Below are positions 1 through 7,806 of a stretch of DNA of 40,369 nucleotides, piece by piece. The DNA comes from a virus, in IMG/VR virus record IMGVR_UViG_3300025154_000214, positions 1 to 40,369 of that record, one strand, 5' to 3'. The notes beneath the pieces were generated by a model that made no database searches, was not told the origin of the DNA, and saw only the letters and a list, made by a program, of their open reading frames with translations. Within the stretch, counting starts at the first letter, position 1. Every line of letters begins with the position of its first letter. Position numbers and translations under genes: made by a program.

Positions 1-13
1 CTGTAGCACTCTC

Positions 14-58
14 TGTAAGAAGACGACAATCAACTCTCCCCGGGAGTGAAATCAAGAG
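14..58 (+). repeat. Phage right terminus (HU/tail-fibre side), terminal inverted repeat with transposase sites
   Basis: This 45-base segment begins TGTAAG and matches, in inverted orientation and without gaps, the segment 40285-40329 at the other end (28 of 45 identical by my count). Two sites are visible: a strong one at 42-58 (GGGAGTGAAATCAAGAG) and a weaker one exactly 22 bases outside it sharing AATCAA (28-33). Mu-type ends carry adjacent 22-bp transposase sites and finish in 5'-TG, so I infer that the phage DNA begins at base 14. The 13 bases outside would be host or other flanking DNA. Confidence 0.75.
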
Positions 59-74
59 CCAAACAAACTAAAAA

Positions 75-97
75 CGTCTAACCGTTTAGATTAGACG
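75..97. repeat. Inverted repeat near the right terminus
   Basis: CGTCTAA (75-81) pairs with TTAGACG (91-97) across a 9-base spacer. It lies in the AT-rich gene-free strip between the terminal sites and the last gene. It could be a protein-binding dyad or a hairpin; nothing more can be said. Confidence 0.5.
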
Positions 98-122
98 CTA
101 TGCAAATTCTGCGCTATGTCAG

Positions 123-144
123 GCCATAAGTAACCGCTTATGGC
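123..144. terminator. Hairpin at the end of the late operon
   Basis: GCCATAAG (123-130) and CTTATGGC (137-144) form a perfect 8-bp stem with a 6-base loop. The stop codon of the HU-like gene lies inside it. In the leftward direction no U-run follows; in the rightward direction the stem is followed by TTATTATTT. It is a plausible but imperfect terminator at the end of leftward late transcription. Confidence 0.45.
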
Positions 145-416
145 TTATTATTTAGTGTTTGTTTTAGCATACGACTCGGCCTGAACTTCACTCTCCTTTG
201 TTCAACGCCATCCTCTCGCCATGTACTCGCCAGAGCCTCGAAGCTCCCAAACCCTTGCACGCTAACCAGCTCATCCGCTGCCACTCTATTCGCAACCTCC
301 GATAGCACCTCGTACAGAATTTCCCTCACCTGTTCCGCTGTCATCCCCGGCAGACGCTGCGCCGCCGCTCGGCACAGATCCCGCGTCCCGAATCCCTTCC
401 TGCGTCCCTGTCCCAT
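138..416 (-). CDS. HU/IHF-family DNA-binding protein
   Basis: Histone-like dimeric DNA-bending protein of 92 residues, close to the normal HU length of about 90. After a short basic N-terminus the helical half (about residues 9-45) is followed by the HU signature VQGFGSFEA and, near the end, VKFRPSRMLKQTLN, which matches the beta-arm exit and last helix of HU. The ATG at 416 has a good GGAGG six bases upstream. The gene is the last of the late operon and sits next to the phage end. Mu transposition uses host HU and IHF to assemble the transpososome, so a phage-encoded homologue may assist transposition or DNA packaging; that role is inference. The family call is strong. Confidence 0.8.
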   Translation of the reverse strand: MGQGRRKGFGTRDLCRAAAQRLPGMTAEQVREILYEVLSEVANRVAADELVSVQGFGSFEALASTWREDGVEQRRVKFRPSRMLKQTLNNKP

Positions 417-600
417 CTGTAGCCTCCAGCAATCGCCGTAGTGTCCGTATTTCGACCAGCGCTTCCGCGCGTCGGCTGACCACTGCCTCCACTTGCTTCT
501 GCAAATCCATCAGTGTCTGCCGGTGCATCGCCAGTGCGCGATCGTACCCCTTGATCCGTTCCTCGCATTCCGTTATCCGTTGCTCGATCAGCTCTCTCAC
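286..600 (-). CDS. Small coiled-coil protein, end of tail operon
   Basis: Hypothetical protein of 104 residues. The first 60 residues are a charged heptad-like helix (start MRELIEQRITECEERIKG); the last 40 are Gly/Ser/Glu-rich and look disordered. The GTG start at 600 overlaps the TGA of the tail-fibre gene as GTGA, typical of translational coupling. Its 3' third overlaps the HU-like gene by 131 bases in another frame, so the low-complexity tail may be a by-product of that overlap. By position it could be a fibre chaperone or accessory tail protein; no family is recognised. Confidence 0.55.
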   Translation of the reverse strand: MRELIEQRITECEERIKGYDRALAMHRQTLMDLQKQVEAVVSRRAEALVEIRTLRRLLEATDGTGTQEGIRDAGSVPSGGAASAGDDSGTGEGNSVRGAIGGCE

Positions 601-1952
601 GGTCGCGCCTGGATCAGCAGGTTATCATAGATCGTCAGCGTCGTTCCGCCGGCGCACTTGATGTCAATCGTGAATTCTTCCGGGTTCGCAAAACTCTGGT
701 TCAGCGTGATAATATCGGACGTATGCCAGGTGTCCGTCGTCGCACTCACCGTTACCGCCACCGCCGTCCCGCTGGACACGTGCGTGAAGGTCACCGTCGC
801 CGATCCCGCGCTCACCTTCGCGTAGAACCGCAATTGCAGTTCGTAAAACAGATTATCCGTCGGGGCCAGCCAGATCCGCTTGATGATCGCCGCTGTGGTC
901 TGCGCATACACAAAATCGAAATCCGTCAGCGGCAGCGTTTCGTTCGTCGTCACCGTGCCCGGCGTCTCGCTGAAATTCGATTGCCACAGCGTTCGCCACA
1001 CCGTATCCGATCCCGGCCACTGCAGTCCTGCCAATTGCTGAATCCAGCCGTCCATCGCCAGCAGCATGCGTTTCAGCGCGCTCGGGTCCGCCGGATCAAT
1101 TGCATTGCCGCTGAACGTTCCCGCGTAATCGAAGTCTCCCGTGTCCCACCGTGACACCACGTCATAATTTCCATCCGACGTCCGGATCTGCACCGCTCCG
1201 TATAGCCCGGTCCCGCTCGGTGACGTGTTAATCAGAACGTCACCCCCGTCCGTGTTCCCGCTGATCGCCTCCGTGCTGATCTCAATATCACTGCGCGCCC
1301 CGCCCGTCGTCTTGCCCCAGATCGTCGTCAGTTGCAGCGTCTCGTGCGTGTGCAGCGCGTCCGCGTCGCTGGTCGCTCCCGCCGTCAGCGTGTTCAGATT
1401 CGCGGCCGTCACGTTGGCGCTCGCGCCGTCTAACTTATTCAGTTCCGCCGCATTCGCCGTCAGTCCGTTCAGCAGCGACATGATCGTCCCAATTTCCGCC
1501 AGCACCGCTTCCACCGTCACGCCGGTGTAATAAGCGCTCGCATCCTGCACTCCGATCAGCGAGGCCCCTTTCCCGGATGTCTGTGAAGCCAGTTCATCCG
1601 AGGTCGGCATTTCCCCGAGCACGGTCTCCAAATTGCTGCCGGTGAAACGCGTACTCGCGTCCTCGATCCCGATCAACGAGGCCCCCTCGCTGTTGGCCGT
1701 GCTCGCCAGCACTGCGGCCGTCAGCAGGTCATCGGCGACGAAGATGAAGCCCGTCATGCCGGCTATCGCCACGCCGCCGATTTTCAGCGTGCATTTCTCG
1801 GTGATATTGTGCTCCATCCAATACTCGCCGGTGCCCACCTCCGTCAGCGTGTCCAGCAGCGTGTCGTCCGCCGTGCGGTGCAGCGTGATCACCAGCGACG
1901 GAATCCCGTCGCCGTCCGCCTCCTGCACTATGTAGGGTAGTCTTGCGCTCAT
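597..1952 (-). CDS. Tail fibre protein
   Basis: Receptor-binding fibre of 451 residues. Two copies of a fibre-type repeat are visible near residues 88-140 (GASLIGIEDAS and GASLIGVQDAS, each followed by a V/LETVL or VEAVLAE segment), then LTANAAELNKLDG, a phrase common in trimeric phage fibres, and a beta-rich Ser/Thr/Gly C-terminus likely to hold the receptor-binding tip. It follows the baseplate genes, as in other Mu-like siphophages. A repeat-E tract lies just 5' of its ATG. The call rests on the repeats and position; receptor unknown. Confidence 0.75.
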   Translation of the reverse strand: MSARLPYIVQEADGDGIPSLVITLHRTADDTLLDTLTEVGTGEYWMEHNITEKCTLKIGGVAIAGMTGFIFVADDLLTAAVLASTANSEGASLIGIEDASTRFTGSNLETVLGEMPTSDELASQTSGKGASLIGVQDASAYYTGVTVEAVLAEIGTIMSLLNGLTANAAELNKLDGASANVTAANLNTLTAGATSDADALHTHETLQLTTIWGKTTGGARSDIEISTEAISGNTDGGDVLINTSPSGTGLYGAVQIRTSDGNYDVVSRWDTGDFDYAGTFSGNAIDPADPSALKRMLLAMDGWIQQLAGLQWPGSDTVWRTLWQSNFSETPGTVTTNETLPLTDFDFVYAQTTAAIIKRIWLAPTDNLFYELQLRFYAKVSAGSATVTFTHVSSGTAVAVTVSATTDTWHTSDIITLNQSFANPEEFTIDIKCAGGTTLTIYDNLLIQARP

Positions 1953-1962
1953 ATTTCCGTTT

Positions 1963-2000
1963 TCAGTGTGTCAGTGTGTCAGTGTGTCAGTGTGTCAGCT
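1963..2000. repeat. Repeat E (GTGTCA tandem tract)
   Basis: Four near-perfect copies of an 8-base unit, gtcagtgt, fill the gap between two tail genes. Read on the minus strand it supplies the TGA stop of the upstream gene (1995) and ends just before the fibre start. Confidence 0.85.
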
Positions 2001-2486
2001 GTCCTGCCAAACCGTCGTGAGGATCCGTCCCCGGATCATTCTCCCTACGCGGTCCAGACTCGGAATCGGTTCCTCTGGAAACAACTGCGTCCCGATCAAT
2101 TCCAGCACGATCTCTTCTTCGGTCACTCTGCCGCCCCACGGGCGCGCCGCCGGTCCCGTCGCCGTACAGATCGCCCGGATCGAATTATTGTCATCATGCG
2201 GCTGAAATGCAATCTGGCGGCCGTTCCCGCGCCACCGCTTCACTCGCAGCACCTGCGCAATGTCCGCCTGGTTCTGCGCGTGCGACGTGTAGATCAGTTT
2301 CGTGTGATACCGCACCCCTTCGAACCGCGTCACCTCTTGCCCTGTCGCATCCGTTCCTAAATTCGTGTAGACCTCTTCGAAGCCATTGATCTCCCGCCGC
2401 ACCGGACGCGCTAACAGCACCGTCGCGATCCGCGCGCCGTACTGATCTATCAACTTGGCGACGGGTGGTCCCTGCCCATAGATCAC
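1995..2486 (-). CDS. Tail/baseplate protein of unknown function
   Basis: Protein of 163 residues with no recognised family. It lies between the large hub protein and the fibre, so a distal tail or baseplate role is likely. The GTG start at 2486 overlaps the TGA of the preceding gene as GTGA, indicating coupled translation. The stop codon lies in the repeat-E tract, so the last residues could differ in relatives lacking the repeat. Composition is mixed alpha/beta with no signal peptide or membrane segment. Confidence 0.65.
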   Translation of the reverse strand: MIYGQGPPVAKLIDQYGARIATVLLARPVRREINGFEEVYTNLGTDATGQEVTRFEGVRYHTKLIYTSHAQNQADIAQVLRVKRWRGNGRQIAFQPHDDNNSIRAICTATGPAARPWGGRVTEEEIVLELIGTQLFPEEPIPSLDRVGRMIRGRILTTVWQDS

Positions 2487-4699
2487 AGATCAAACTCCAG
2501 CACCAGCTTCGGCCGGCTGCTGCCCTCGCCGCTCGTAAATCCCCGTTGCAGAGTGGACAGATCGGATTCGTCGGCAAATTTCAGCAGGATCCCGAAATTC
2601 TGACCGGCACGCTGCCCTTCGATAATCGTTTTCACGTTCCACTTTCTCCAGCTTCCCCCCCCCGCCAGCATGATCTCCTGCGTGTCACTCGCGTCGCCGT
2701 AGTCCCCGCCCGCGGCCGTCCATGCGTTCGATCCGTCATACGTGTTCCAGGTCGCTCCCGTCTCTGTCCAGTTCTGCAGAACCGGACGCGCCTCCACATA
2801 ACCCTCGGCCCCGGCACTGCCCAGCGTCCTCGCCCAGAGTTCCGCAAGCCTCAGCCGCGCCCGCACCGGCAAACTCGACAAATCAGCCTTCAAGAGTATG
2901 CGACGCAGCTGCGCCAAAATGCCCTGCCGCACGAACAGCGTATTCAGCGTCCCAAAGTTCGACGTCGGAAGGTCCGCCCGCAGATAGGTGTCCAGGGTGA
3001 TCTCGATCTCCAGCCGCTCCGGTGGTGCCGCCGCCGGCGCGCTCTCCGTCTCCAAAAATAGCGTCTCCCCGCGCGGTTCGTAGGCCACGATCCGCCCGCC
3101 TTCCGTCCCGTTCAGCCGCAGCCGCGCTCCCAACGCCGGCACCGTTGGCAAATGAGGTGCGATCAAAATGTCGCGCCGCACCGCCTGGTGCTCTCCCGCC
3201 AGTGCTTTCAACTCCCGGTTCATCAGCCGCGTGTAAATCTCGTTCGTTTCGATCCCCGAAAACGACACGTCTTCCGCTTGCTCCGCGTCCCGTTCCGTCG
3301 GAATATCCGACAGGATAATCCCGTTGATGTTTTCCGTGCGCACCGGTCGGTCCACCCGCTCCACTCGCAGCACGCCTCCCGAATCCACCCACCATTCGGC
3401 CCCGCTCGCGATCGTCAACTCGTGCAGCACGTCGCTTAATTTCCCCCCGCGAAAATCAATCGCGTGCTCCTCCAACAGGATATTCCCGTTCCATTCCACG
3501 ATGCCGTTCGCGTTCACCGCATACCGCCCGTCGCTCCGAAAGGAATCCGTGTGCCGCCGCGCATTCGGAACCGTCGTCAACCGGTAGTCGTTCTGCGCGG
3601 GATCCCATTGCAGATAGGCCGCCGGACCGTCGGCGATATTGCTGTCCCCGTATCGCTCAGTAACCTCATGCACCAGTTCATCCTCAGCCTCCAGCGTGCG
3701 CGGATAACTGAGCGGCACGATCCAGACTTCCGCCCGCGTTTCATAACCAAACTGATGTGCCAGGATGAACAAACGGTAAAACACCGCCTCCGGCCGGCCC
3801 GATACTTCCGGCGAAACCCACATCCCCTCCCAGCTCGGGTCATAAACCACCGGAATCCGCCCCAGCGGCACCGCCCGCGAATGATTGGTCAATTGATACA
3901 GCCGTATTTCCTCGCCGGTCTCAATCCACGCGAACGAATATCGCCTGCCGAAAATCGTCCGCGTCAACAGCCCGCCGGAAAATTGCCGCTGCTCCGGCTC
4001 GTTCCAGATCTGATGCACGAACTGCTCGTCCGGCGTGTGCAGGGGTCGTGTCAACTGATTGCGCACTCCGCTCAGCTGCACGTCAATCCCCATAATCAGC
4101 CCCGGATATAGCGCATTCGCCTGGTCGCGTACCCGCTCCGCAATCTCCGTCAGCGTCAACTCCGTGTGCAAGATCGAACGCCGCGCGATCGCGCTGCTGC
4201 CCTGCCCCAGGTACTCATAACTGTCAAAGAGCCAGTCCCGCGTCAACTGCGTGTAGTACAGCGGATCCGTCGTGAAACTCCCCTCCGTCCGGATCGTGAA
4301 TGGATGCTGTCTCCGCCCGGCAATCGTCCACTCCGTCGAATCGTCGTAATACACGTAGCCGTCCGGATTCGCCTGAAAATTCACCGTCGGCATCCCGGCC
4401 TCTATTTCGCTCAGCCGCGATGCCGGTTCCCGCGTGCCCAGCTGCGTCGCATACCGGAGATCCGTCACCTGCGCGATCACTCCCCGGTACATCCTCAATC
4501 CACCGTGGAATAGATCTACGATCCGGCCCCGCTGACAGTAACTGGGCCGCGCCGGATCCTCCGGATGAAAAACCGTGAAATCCGCGCTCCCCGCCTCGCG
4601 CGAACCTAACGTCGGCCCTCGATACCCCACCCGCACTCCGCTCGGCTTCCCGAACTGCGTCGGCCCCAGCCGCACCCCGTCAATCTCTAATTCCCACAT
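2483..4699 (-). CDS. Tail hub/baseplate protein with C-terminal DNRLRE-like module
   Basis: Large structural protein of 738 residues directly after the tape measure, where Mu-like siphophages encode the distal tail/hub proteins. The N-terminal 550 residues are beta-rich and Trp/Tyr-rich. The last 180 residues look like a DNRLRE domain: DTYLRADLPTSNFGTLN, then ILLKADLSSLP, a W-rich stretch with NWTETGATWNTYDG, and a terminal SRPKLVLEFDL strand. DNRLRE modules occur in secreted and surface proteins, so this region may contact the cell surface. ATG at 4699 has AAGGA five bases upstream, at the edge of a repeat-A copy. Confidence 0.7.
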   Translation of the reverse strand: MWELEIDGVRLGPTQFGKPSGVRVGYRGPTLGSREAGSADFTVFHPEDPARPSYCQRGRIVDLFHGGLRMYRGVIAQVTDLRYATQLGTREPASRLSEIEAGMPTVNFQANPDGYVYYDDSTEWTIAGRRQHPFTIRTEGSFTTDPLYYTQLTRDWLFDSYEYLGQGSSAIARRSILHTELTLTEIAERVRDQANALYPGLIMGIDVQLSGVRNQLTRPLHTPDEQFVHQIWNEPEQRQFSGGLLTRTIFGRRYSFAWIETGEEIRLYQLTNHSRAVPLGRIPVVYDPSWEGMWVSPEVSGRPEAVFYRLFILAHQFGYETRAEVWIVPLSYPRTLEAEDELVHEVTERYGDSNIADGPAAYLQWDPAQNDYRLTTVPNARRHTDSFRSDGRYAVNANGIVEWNGNILLEEHAIDFRGGKLSDVLHELTIASGAEWWVDSGGVLRVERVDRPVRTENINGIILSDIPTERDAEQAEDVSFSGIETNEIYTRLMNRELKALAGEHQAVRRDILIAPHLPTVPALGARLRLNGTEGGRIVAYEPRGETLFLETESAPAAAPPERLEIEITLDTYLRADLPTSNFGTLNTLFVRQGILAQLRRILLKADLSSLPVRARLRLAELWARTLGSAGAEGYVEARPVLQNWTETGATWNTYDGSNAWTAAGGDYGDASDTQEIMLAGGGSWRKWNVKTIIEGQRAGQNFGILLKFADESDLSTLQRGFTSGEGSSRPKLVLEFDL

Positions 4700-4710
4700 C
4701 CTGATCCTTG

Positions 4711-4776
4711 CCCCCTTTCCCTATATCTTATGGGGAAAGGGCCGGGGATAGGGGTCCGAAAAGAGCCGGGGTTAGG
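4711..4776. repeat. Repeat A, hub/tape-measure gap
   Basis: Palindromic CCCTTTCCC...GGGGAAAGGG core with a CCGGGGATAGGGGTC tail, followed by a second degenerate tail. It fills the gap between the two genes. Confidence 0.85.
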
Positions 4777-4778
4777 CT

Positions 4779-6998
4779 TCACAGCTTCCGGTTCCCCGCC
4801 GAACTCTCCGCCCGCTTGTATGAAAAGCGGATGTCGTTCCCCGAGAGCGTGCCCTGACCCGTGATCGCAATTCCTTCCGAGCGCAGCGCGCTGATGTCGG
4901 CCCGCATCTCTTGGATCGCCCGTTCCATTCTGCCGAATCCCCCGAACGAACTCGCTCCCGCCAACTGCGGCACCGGAAAATTCGGCAGCCCGCCGCCCGG
5001 AAATCGTGCCGCATTCCCGCCGCCCGGATTGATCAGGTCCCCCAGCGGTCCGCCGATCAACGATCCGCCGCCCGTTCCCAGGCTGAACGCGCTCACAATG
5101 CTCTTCAGCAGCACCGCCACTAACAGCCGTGCGATAATATCCTCGATCACCGACAGCACCACCTCGCCCCAGTCTTGCGCTTCTTTTTTCCCGCGCGTGA
5201 ACGCCGTCACGAAATTCCTCGTCAGCGATTGCAACGCTTGTTCCCCCGCCTGGCCGATCAATCTTAATTCCGGCGGAATCTGGCTCGCCGCGTCCCGTTC
5301 CTGCTGCAATAAGCCTATCAACTCGTTCAGCGCCGCCTTCTGTCTCTCTGCCGCCGCTTCATCCACCTGCGAAAGTTCGTTGATCCGTTGCGCCCGCAGC
5401 AGGATTTCATTGTTGGTCAGATTTTCTAAGAGCAGCTCCTCGCGCAGATCTTGAATTCGTTGCGCTCGAAATTGCGCTTCGTTCTCCGCGCCCAGCCGCG
5501 ACACGCTGATGCCCACCGCCCGCGCGAATTGTTCCCGCGCTTCCGCTTCCCGCTTTTCCTGTTCGAACTGCTGCGACTTCGCGCGCGATAATTCTAATTC
5601 GCTCTGCGCCCGCTGCTCCACGAAGGCGGTTTGTTTCGCTTCCAATTCCACGATCTGCTTCTTGAGTTCCAGCACCTGGATCTCCGTCTCCTTGTGCCCG
5701 TCCTCCAGAAACGCCCGCAACTGCGCCCGCGCTAAATTCAACTCTTCGATCGGTCCCTGCTCCGCGATCGCGTCCGCGATCTGCGCCACCAATTGCGCGC
5801 GATGCTGCGCCTCGCTCAATTGCTTCTTCTGCTGCTCCGTGATCCGGTCGCCCAGATTCGCATACGCGGACTGAATACTCAGCAGCTCCCGCTCGGTCTG
5901 CAAACGCGCTTCCGTCAGAATAGCTTGCTGCTCCGCCGAATCTTTGGCCTTCTGAAAGCGATCCAGCAGCCCCAGGGACGATAACGCGCGTTCCTTGGAT
6001 TCCGCTTCGCCTTCAACCTTCAACGCCGCTAACTGCGTTTTAAGCGCTTCCTCGCGCAGGCTCACTTCGTCCCGCGCCTGCCCCAACTTCGTCTTCCCCA
6101 GCGCGATCTCCACGTTCAGCCTGTTGATCAGGTCCGCCGACGTTTCCGGACCGGCCAGCGCCGTCACCGCATTGAGATTGTCAATCAGTTCTTCCCGCTG
6201 CCGTATTTCCGTTTGCAAAACCGCGATGATCTGTTCGTGATCGGCAATCTCTTTCGCGTTCGCATTGGTCTGCAACTGGCTGGCCTGCACGTGCCGGTAT
6301 TTCATCTGCACGTCGCTCGCTTCGGCCTGCGTCTTCGCCGCTTGCGCGCGCGTCTCCGCTTCCAATTCCAGGATCCGCTGCCGGTGCAGTTCGATCTCTT
6401 CTTCCAGAGCCGCCGTGCTCGGAGCCGCCGCCGCAATCTCCTGAAACTTTCGCAGCCGGGCTTCCACCTCCGCCGCCTGTTGCCCTAATTTTCCGACCAC
6501 CGCTCCCCCCGCCGCCAGGGCCGCAAACGTCGCGATGATGATCGGATTCGTCGCGCCCAATCCCACCAACAATTTGTTAAGCTTAGGACCCAGCAGCAGC
6601 AGCGCTCCCGCCGTCAGCACCAGCCCGTGCAGGCTTCCGTCCGCATTCGTGAACGCCTGGATCGCCGGGCTCATGCTGCTCGCCAATTTCCCGAACCCCG
6701 CCTGCAGTTCCGTGCCCAGCTTGCCCTGCAGCACGTCCACGTCGCGCGATAATTTCTGCACCGCCGGGCTTTGTTCGGTGGCCGCCAGTCCCATGCGCCG
6801 CAGCAGAAAGGCCGCCGTCCCCAATCGCACCAGCGTGCCCGTCGTGATCACCCGGCCCAGCGTCGCGCCTAATTTCGCCGCCGGCTTCTCGCCCGCTCGC
6901 GACGCGTCCCCCATCGTGCTCTCGACCTGCTTCACGAACGGGCGCCCGTTCTGGTCGAGAATAATCGAGTAACTTAATTCGCGCGATGATTCAGGCAT
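4779..6998 (-). CDS. Tail tape measure protein
   Basis: Protein of 739 residues that sets tail length and enters the channel at injection. It shows the expected plan: a basic N-terminus, Ala/Gly/Leu-rich hydrophobic helices around residues 120-175 (for example LVLTAGALLLLGPKL and IIIATFAALAAGGAVVG), a very long Glu/Gln/Ala/Leu/Arg coiled coil from about 180 to 560, and a Gly-rich end. By the rule of about 0.15 nm per residue the tail would be near 110 nm. There is no sheath gene, so a non-contractile tail is inferred. ATG at 6998 follows a GGAGGGGGA tract provided by a repeat-A variant. Confidence 0.85.
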   Translation of the reverse strand: MPESSRELSYSIILDQNGRPFVKQVESTMGDASRAGEKPAAKLGATLGRVITTGTLVRLGTAAFLLRRMGLAATEQSPAVQKLSRDVDVLQGKLGTELQAGFGKLASSMSPAIQAFTNADGSLHGLVLTAGALLLLGPKLNKLLVGLGATNPIIIATFAALAAGGAVVGKLGQQAAEVEARLRKFQEIAAAAPSTAALEEEIELHRQRILELEAETRAQAAKTQAEASDVQMKYRHVQASQLQTNANAKEIADHEQIIAVLQTEIRQREELIDNLNAVTALAGPETSADLINRLNVEIALGKTKLGQARDEVSLREEALKTQLAALKVEGEAESKERALSSLGLLDRFQKAKDSAEQQAILTEARLQTERELLSIQSAYANLGDRITEQQKKQLSEAQHRAQLVAQIADAIAEQGPIEELNLARAQLRAFLEDGHKETEIQVLELKKQIVELEAKQTAFVEQRAQSELELSRAKSQQFEQEKREAEAREQFARAVGISVSRLGAENEAQFRAQRIQDLREELLLENLTNNEILLRAQRINELSQVDEAAAERQKAALNELIGLLQQERDAASQIPPELRLIGQAGEQALQSLTRNFVTAFTRGKKEAQDWGEVVLSVIEDIIARLLVAVLLKSIVSAFSLGTGGGSLIGGPLGDLINPGGGNAARFPGGGLPNFPVPQLAGASSFGGFGRMERAIQEMRADISALRSEGIAITGQGTLSGNDIRFSYKRAESSAGNRKL

Positions 6999-7009
6999 GC
7001 GTCTGTCCC

Positions 7010-7041
7010 CCTCCGCCTGCGGGGGGGTTAGGGGGGGTCTG
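7010..7041. repeat. Repeat A variant (Gly-tract form)
   Basis: ccccctccgcctgcgggggggtt followed by aggggggg. Related copies are at 10420-10458 and 26182-26218. Its minus-strand end forms the ribosome binding site of the tape-measure gene. Confidence 0.75.
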
Positions 7042-7072
7042 TATCAGGAGCCTTCTTTGCGATGGGATCTGC

Positions 7073-7111
7073 ATGTCAGTGTGTCAGTGTGTCAGCTTGT
7101 CCGCTTGTAGG
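7073..7111. repeat. Repeat E
   Basis: gtcagtgtgtcagtgtgtcag and related cttgtccgcttgt. It contains the stop codon (7092-7094) of the predicted frameshifted tail chaperone, in the same AGCTGACAC context as the stop at 1995. Confidence 0.8.
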
Positions 7112-7244
7112 CTTGGAGCGGCGGACTGCACAGCACAAAATACAGCACGTCCACCGCGCGCATTTTCATCACGACGGCCTGCTTGGTGATGTCGCCTCCG
7201 CTGGCGAGGCTGCTGAGGTGCTCCCAGAAATCTCCGCCTTTCCA
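7092..7244 (-). CDS. Predicted -1 frameshift extension of the tail assembly chaperone
   Basis: In the -1 frame relative to the chaperone gene, an open reading frame with protein-like composition continues through the 3' end of that gene and beyond it to a TGA at 7092. Near codon 127 the sequence is T GGA AAG (7238-7244), close to the lambda G/GT slippery site G GGA AAG. A slip there would give a 176-residue product with a 48-residue C-terminal extension starting GGDFWEHLSSLAS, whereas the zero frame ends in a low-complexity Ser/Ala/Pro tail. Chaperones directly upstream of the tape measure in many long-tailed phages use such a slip. The P-site re-pairing here would be poor (GGA to TGG), so this is a prediction only. 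Confidence 0.45.
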   Translation of the reverse strand, partial: WKGGDFWEHLSSLASGGDITKQAVVMKMRAVDVLYFVLCSPPLQAYKRTS

Positions 7245-7621
7245 TTGAGGCTCGCCGCCGCTCCCGGCAAGTTCAGGGTAGCGATCAGCAAGGTGGTGAA
7301 GAAGGCTGCCAATCTGGGATTCAAAGAAAAAAAATCCTCGTTCAGCTCCATCGCAAAGTCGCAGCTCCAGCGGCGCGTTTCCTCCACCGTCACCGTCACC
7401 GGGCCGCCGGCCTCATCCGTCAGCACGATCGAACAAATCGGAGCCAGCACCTCCGCTGTCAGCATCACGTTCATCGTGTTCTCGCTTTTCGAGGTCACCG
7501 TGATCTGCTGCCACGCTTCGCACCGCTCCAGGTCCTGCCGCTGCTGCAAGGTGAGCGGGCGCATGTACAGCACCCGCCCGCCCACCTCATACGTCGCTAT
7601 TTGCTTCGCTTTGTCAATCAT
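7169..7621 (-). CDS. Tail assembly chaperone
   Basis: Protein of 150 residues between the tail tube and the tape measure, the position of the G-like chaperone of siphophages, which holds the tape measure during tail assembly. The sequence is mixed alpha/beta with a C-terminal Ser/Ala/Pro-rich tail. ATG at 7621 lies downstream of AAAGGGAG provided by a repeat-A copy. A -1 frameshift probably makes a longer form. The functional call relies mainly on position and size. Confidence 0.6.
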   Translation of the reverse strand: MIDKAKQIATYEVGGRVLYMRPLTLQQRQDLERCEAWQQITVTSKSENTMNVMLTAEVLAPICSIVLTDEAGGPVTVTVEETRRWSCDFAMELNEDFFSLNPRLAAFFTTLLIATLNLPGAAASLNGKAEISGSTSAASPAEATSPSRPS

Positions 7622-7630
7622 CTTTCTCTG

Positions 7631-7804
7631 CTACTCCCTTTCCCTATATCCTATGGGGAAAGGGCCGGGGTTAGGGGTCTGAATCAGGAGCCGTGTTGAT
7701 TATGGCTCCGGGGTTAGGGGTCTGTTCTCTTCTACTCCCTTTCTCCACTCTTCCTCCTTCCCCCACGTGGTGGGGGAAGGTTGGGATGGGGGTTGAGGGT
7801 TAGG
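7631..7804. repeat. Repeat A cluster, tail tube/chaperone gap
   Basis: Three repeat-A units in tandem with variant centres (CTATATCCTATGG and CCACGTGGTGG) fill this gap. The minus-strand exit provides the AAAGGGAG upstream of the chaperone start. Confidence 0.85.
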
Positions 7805-7806
7805 AC

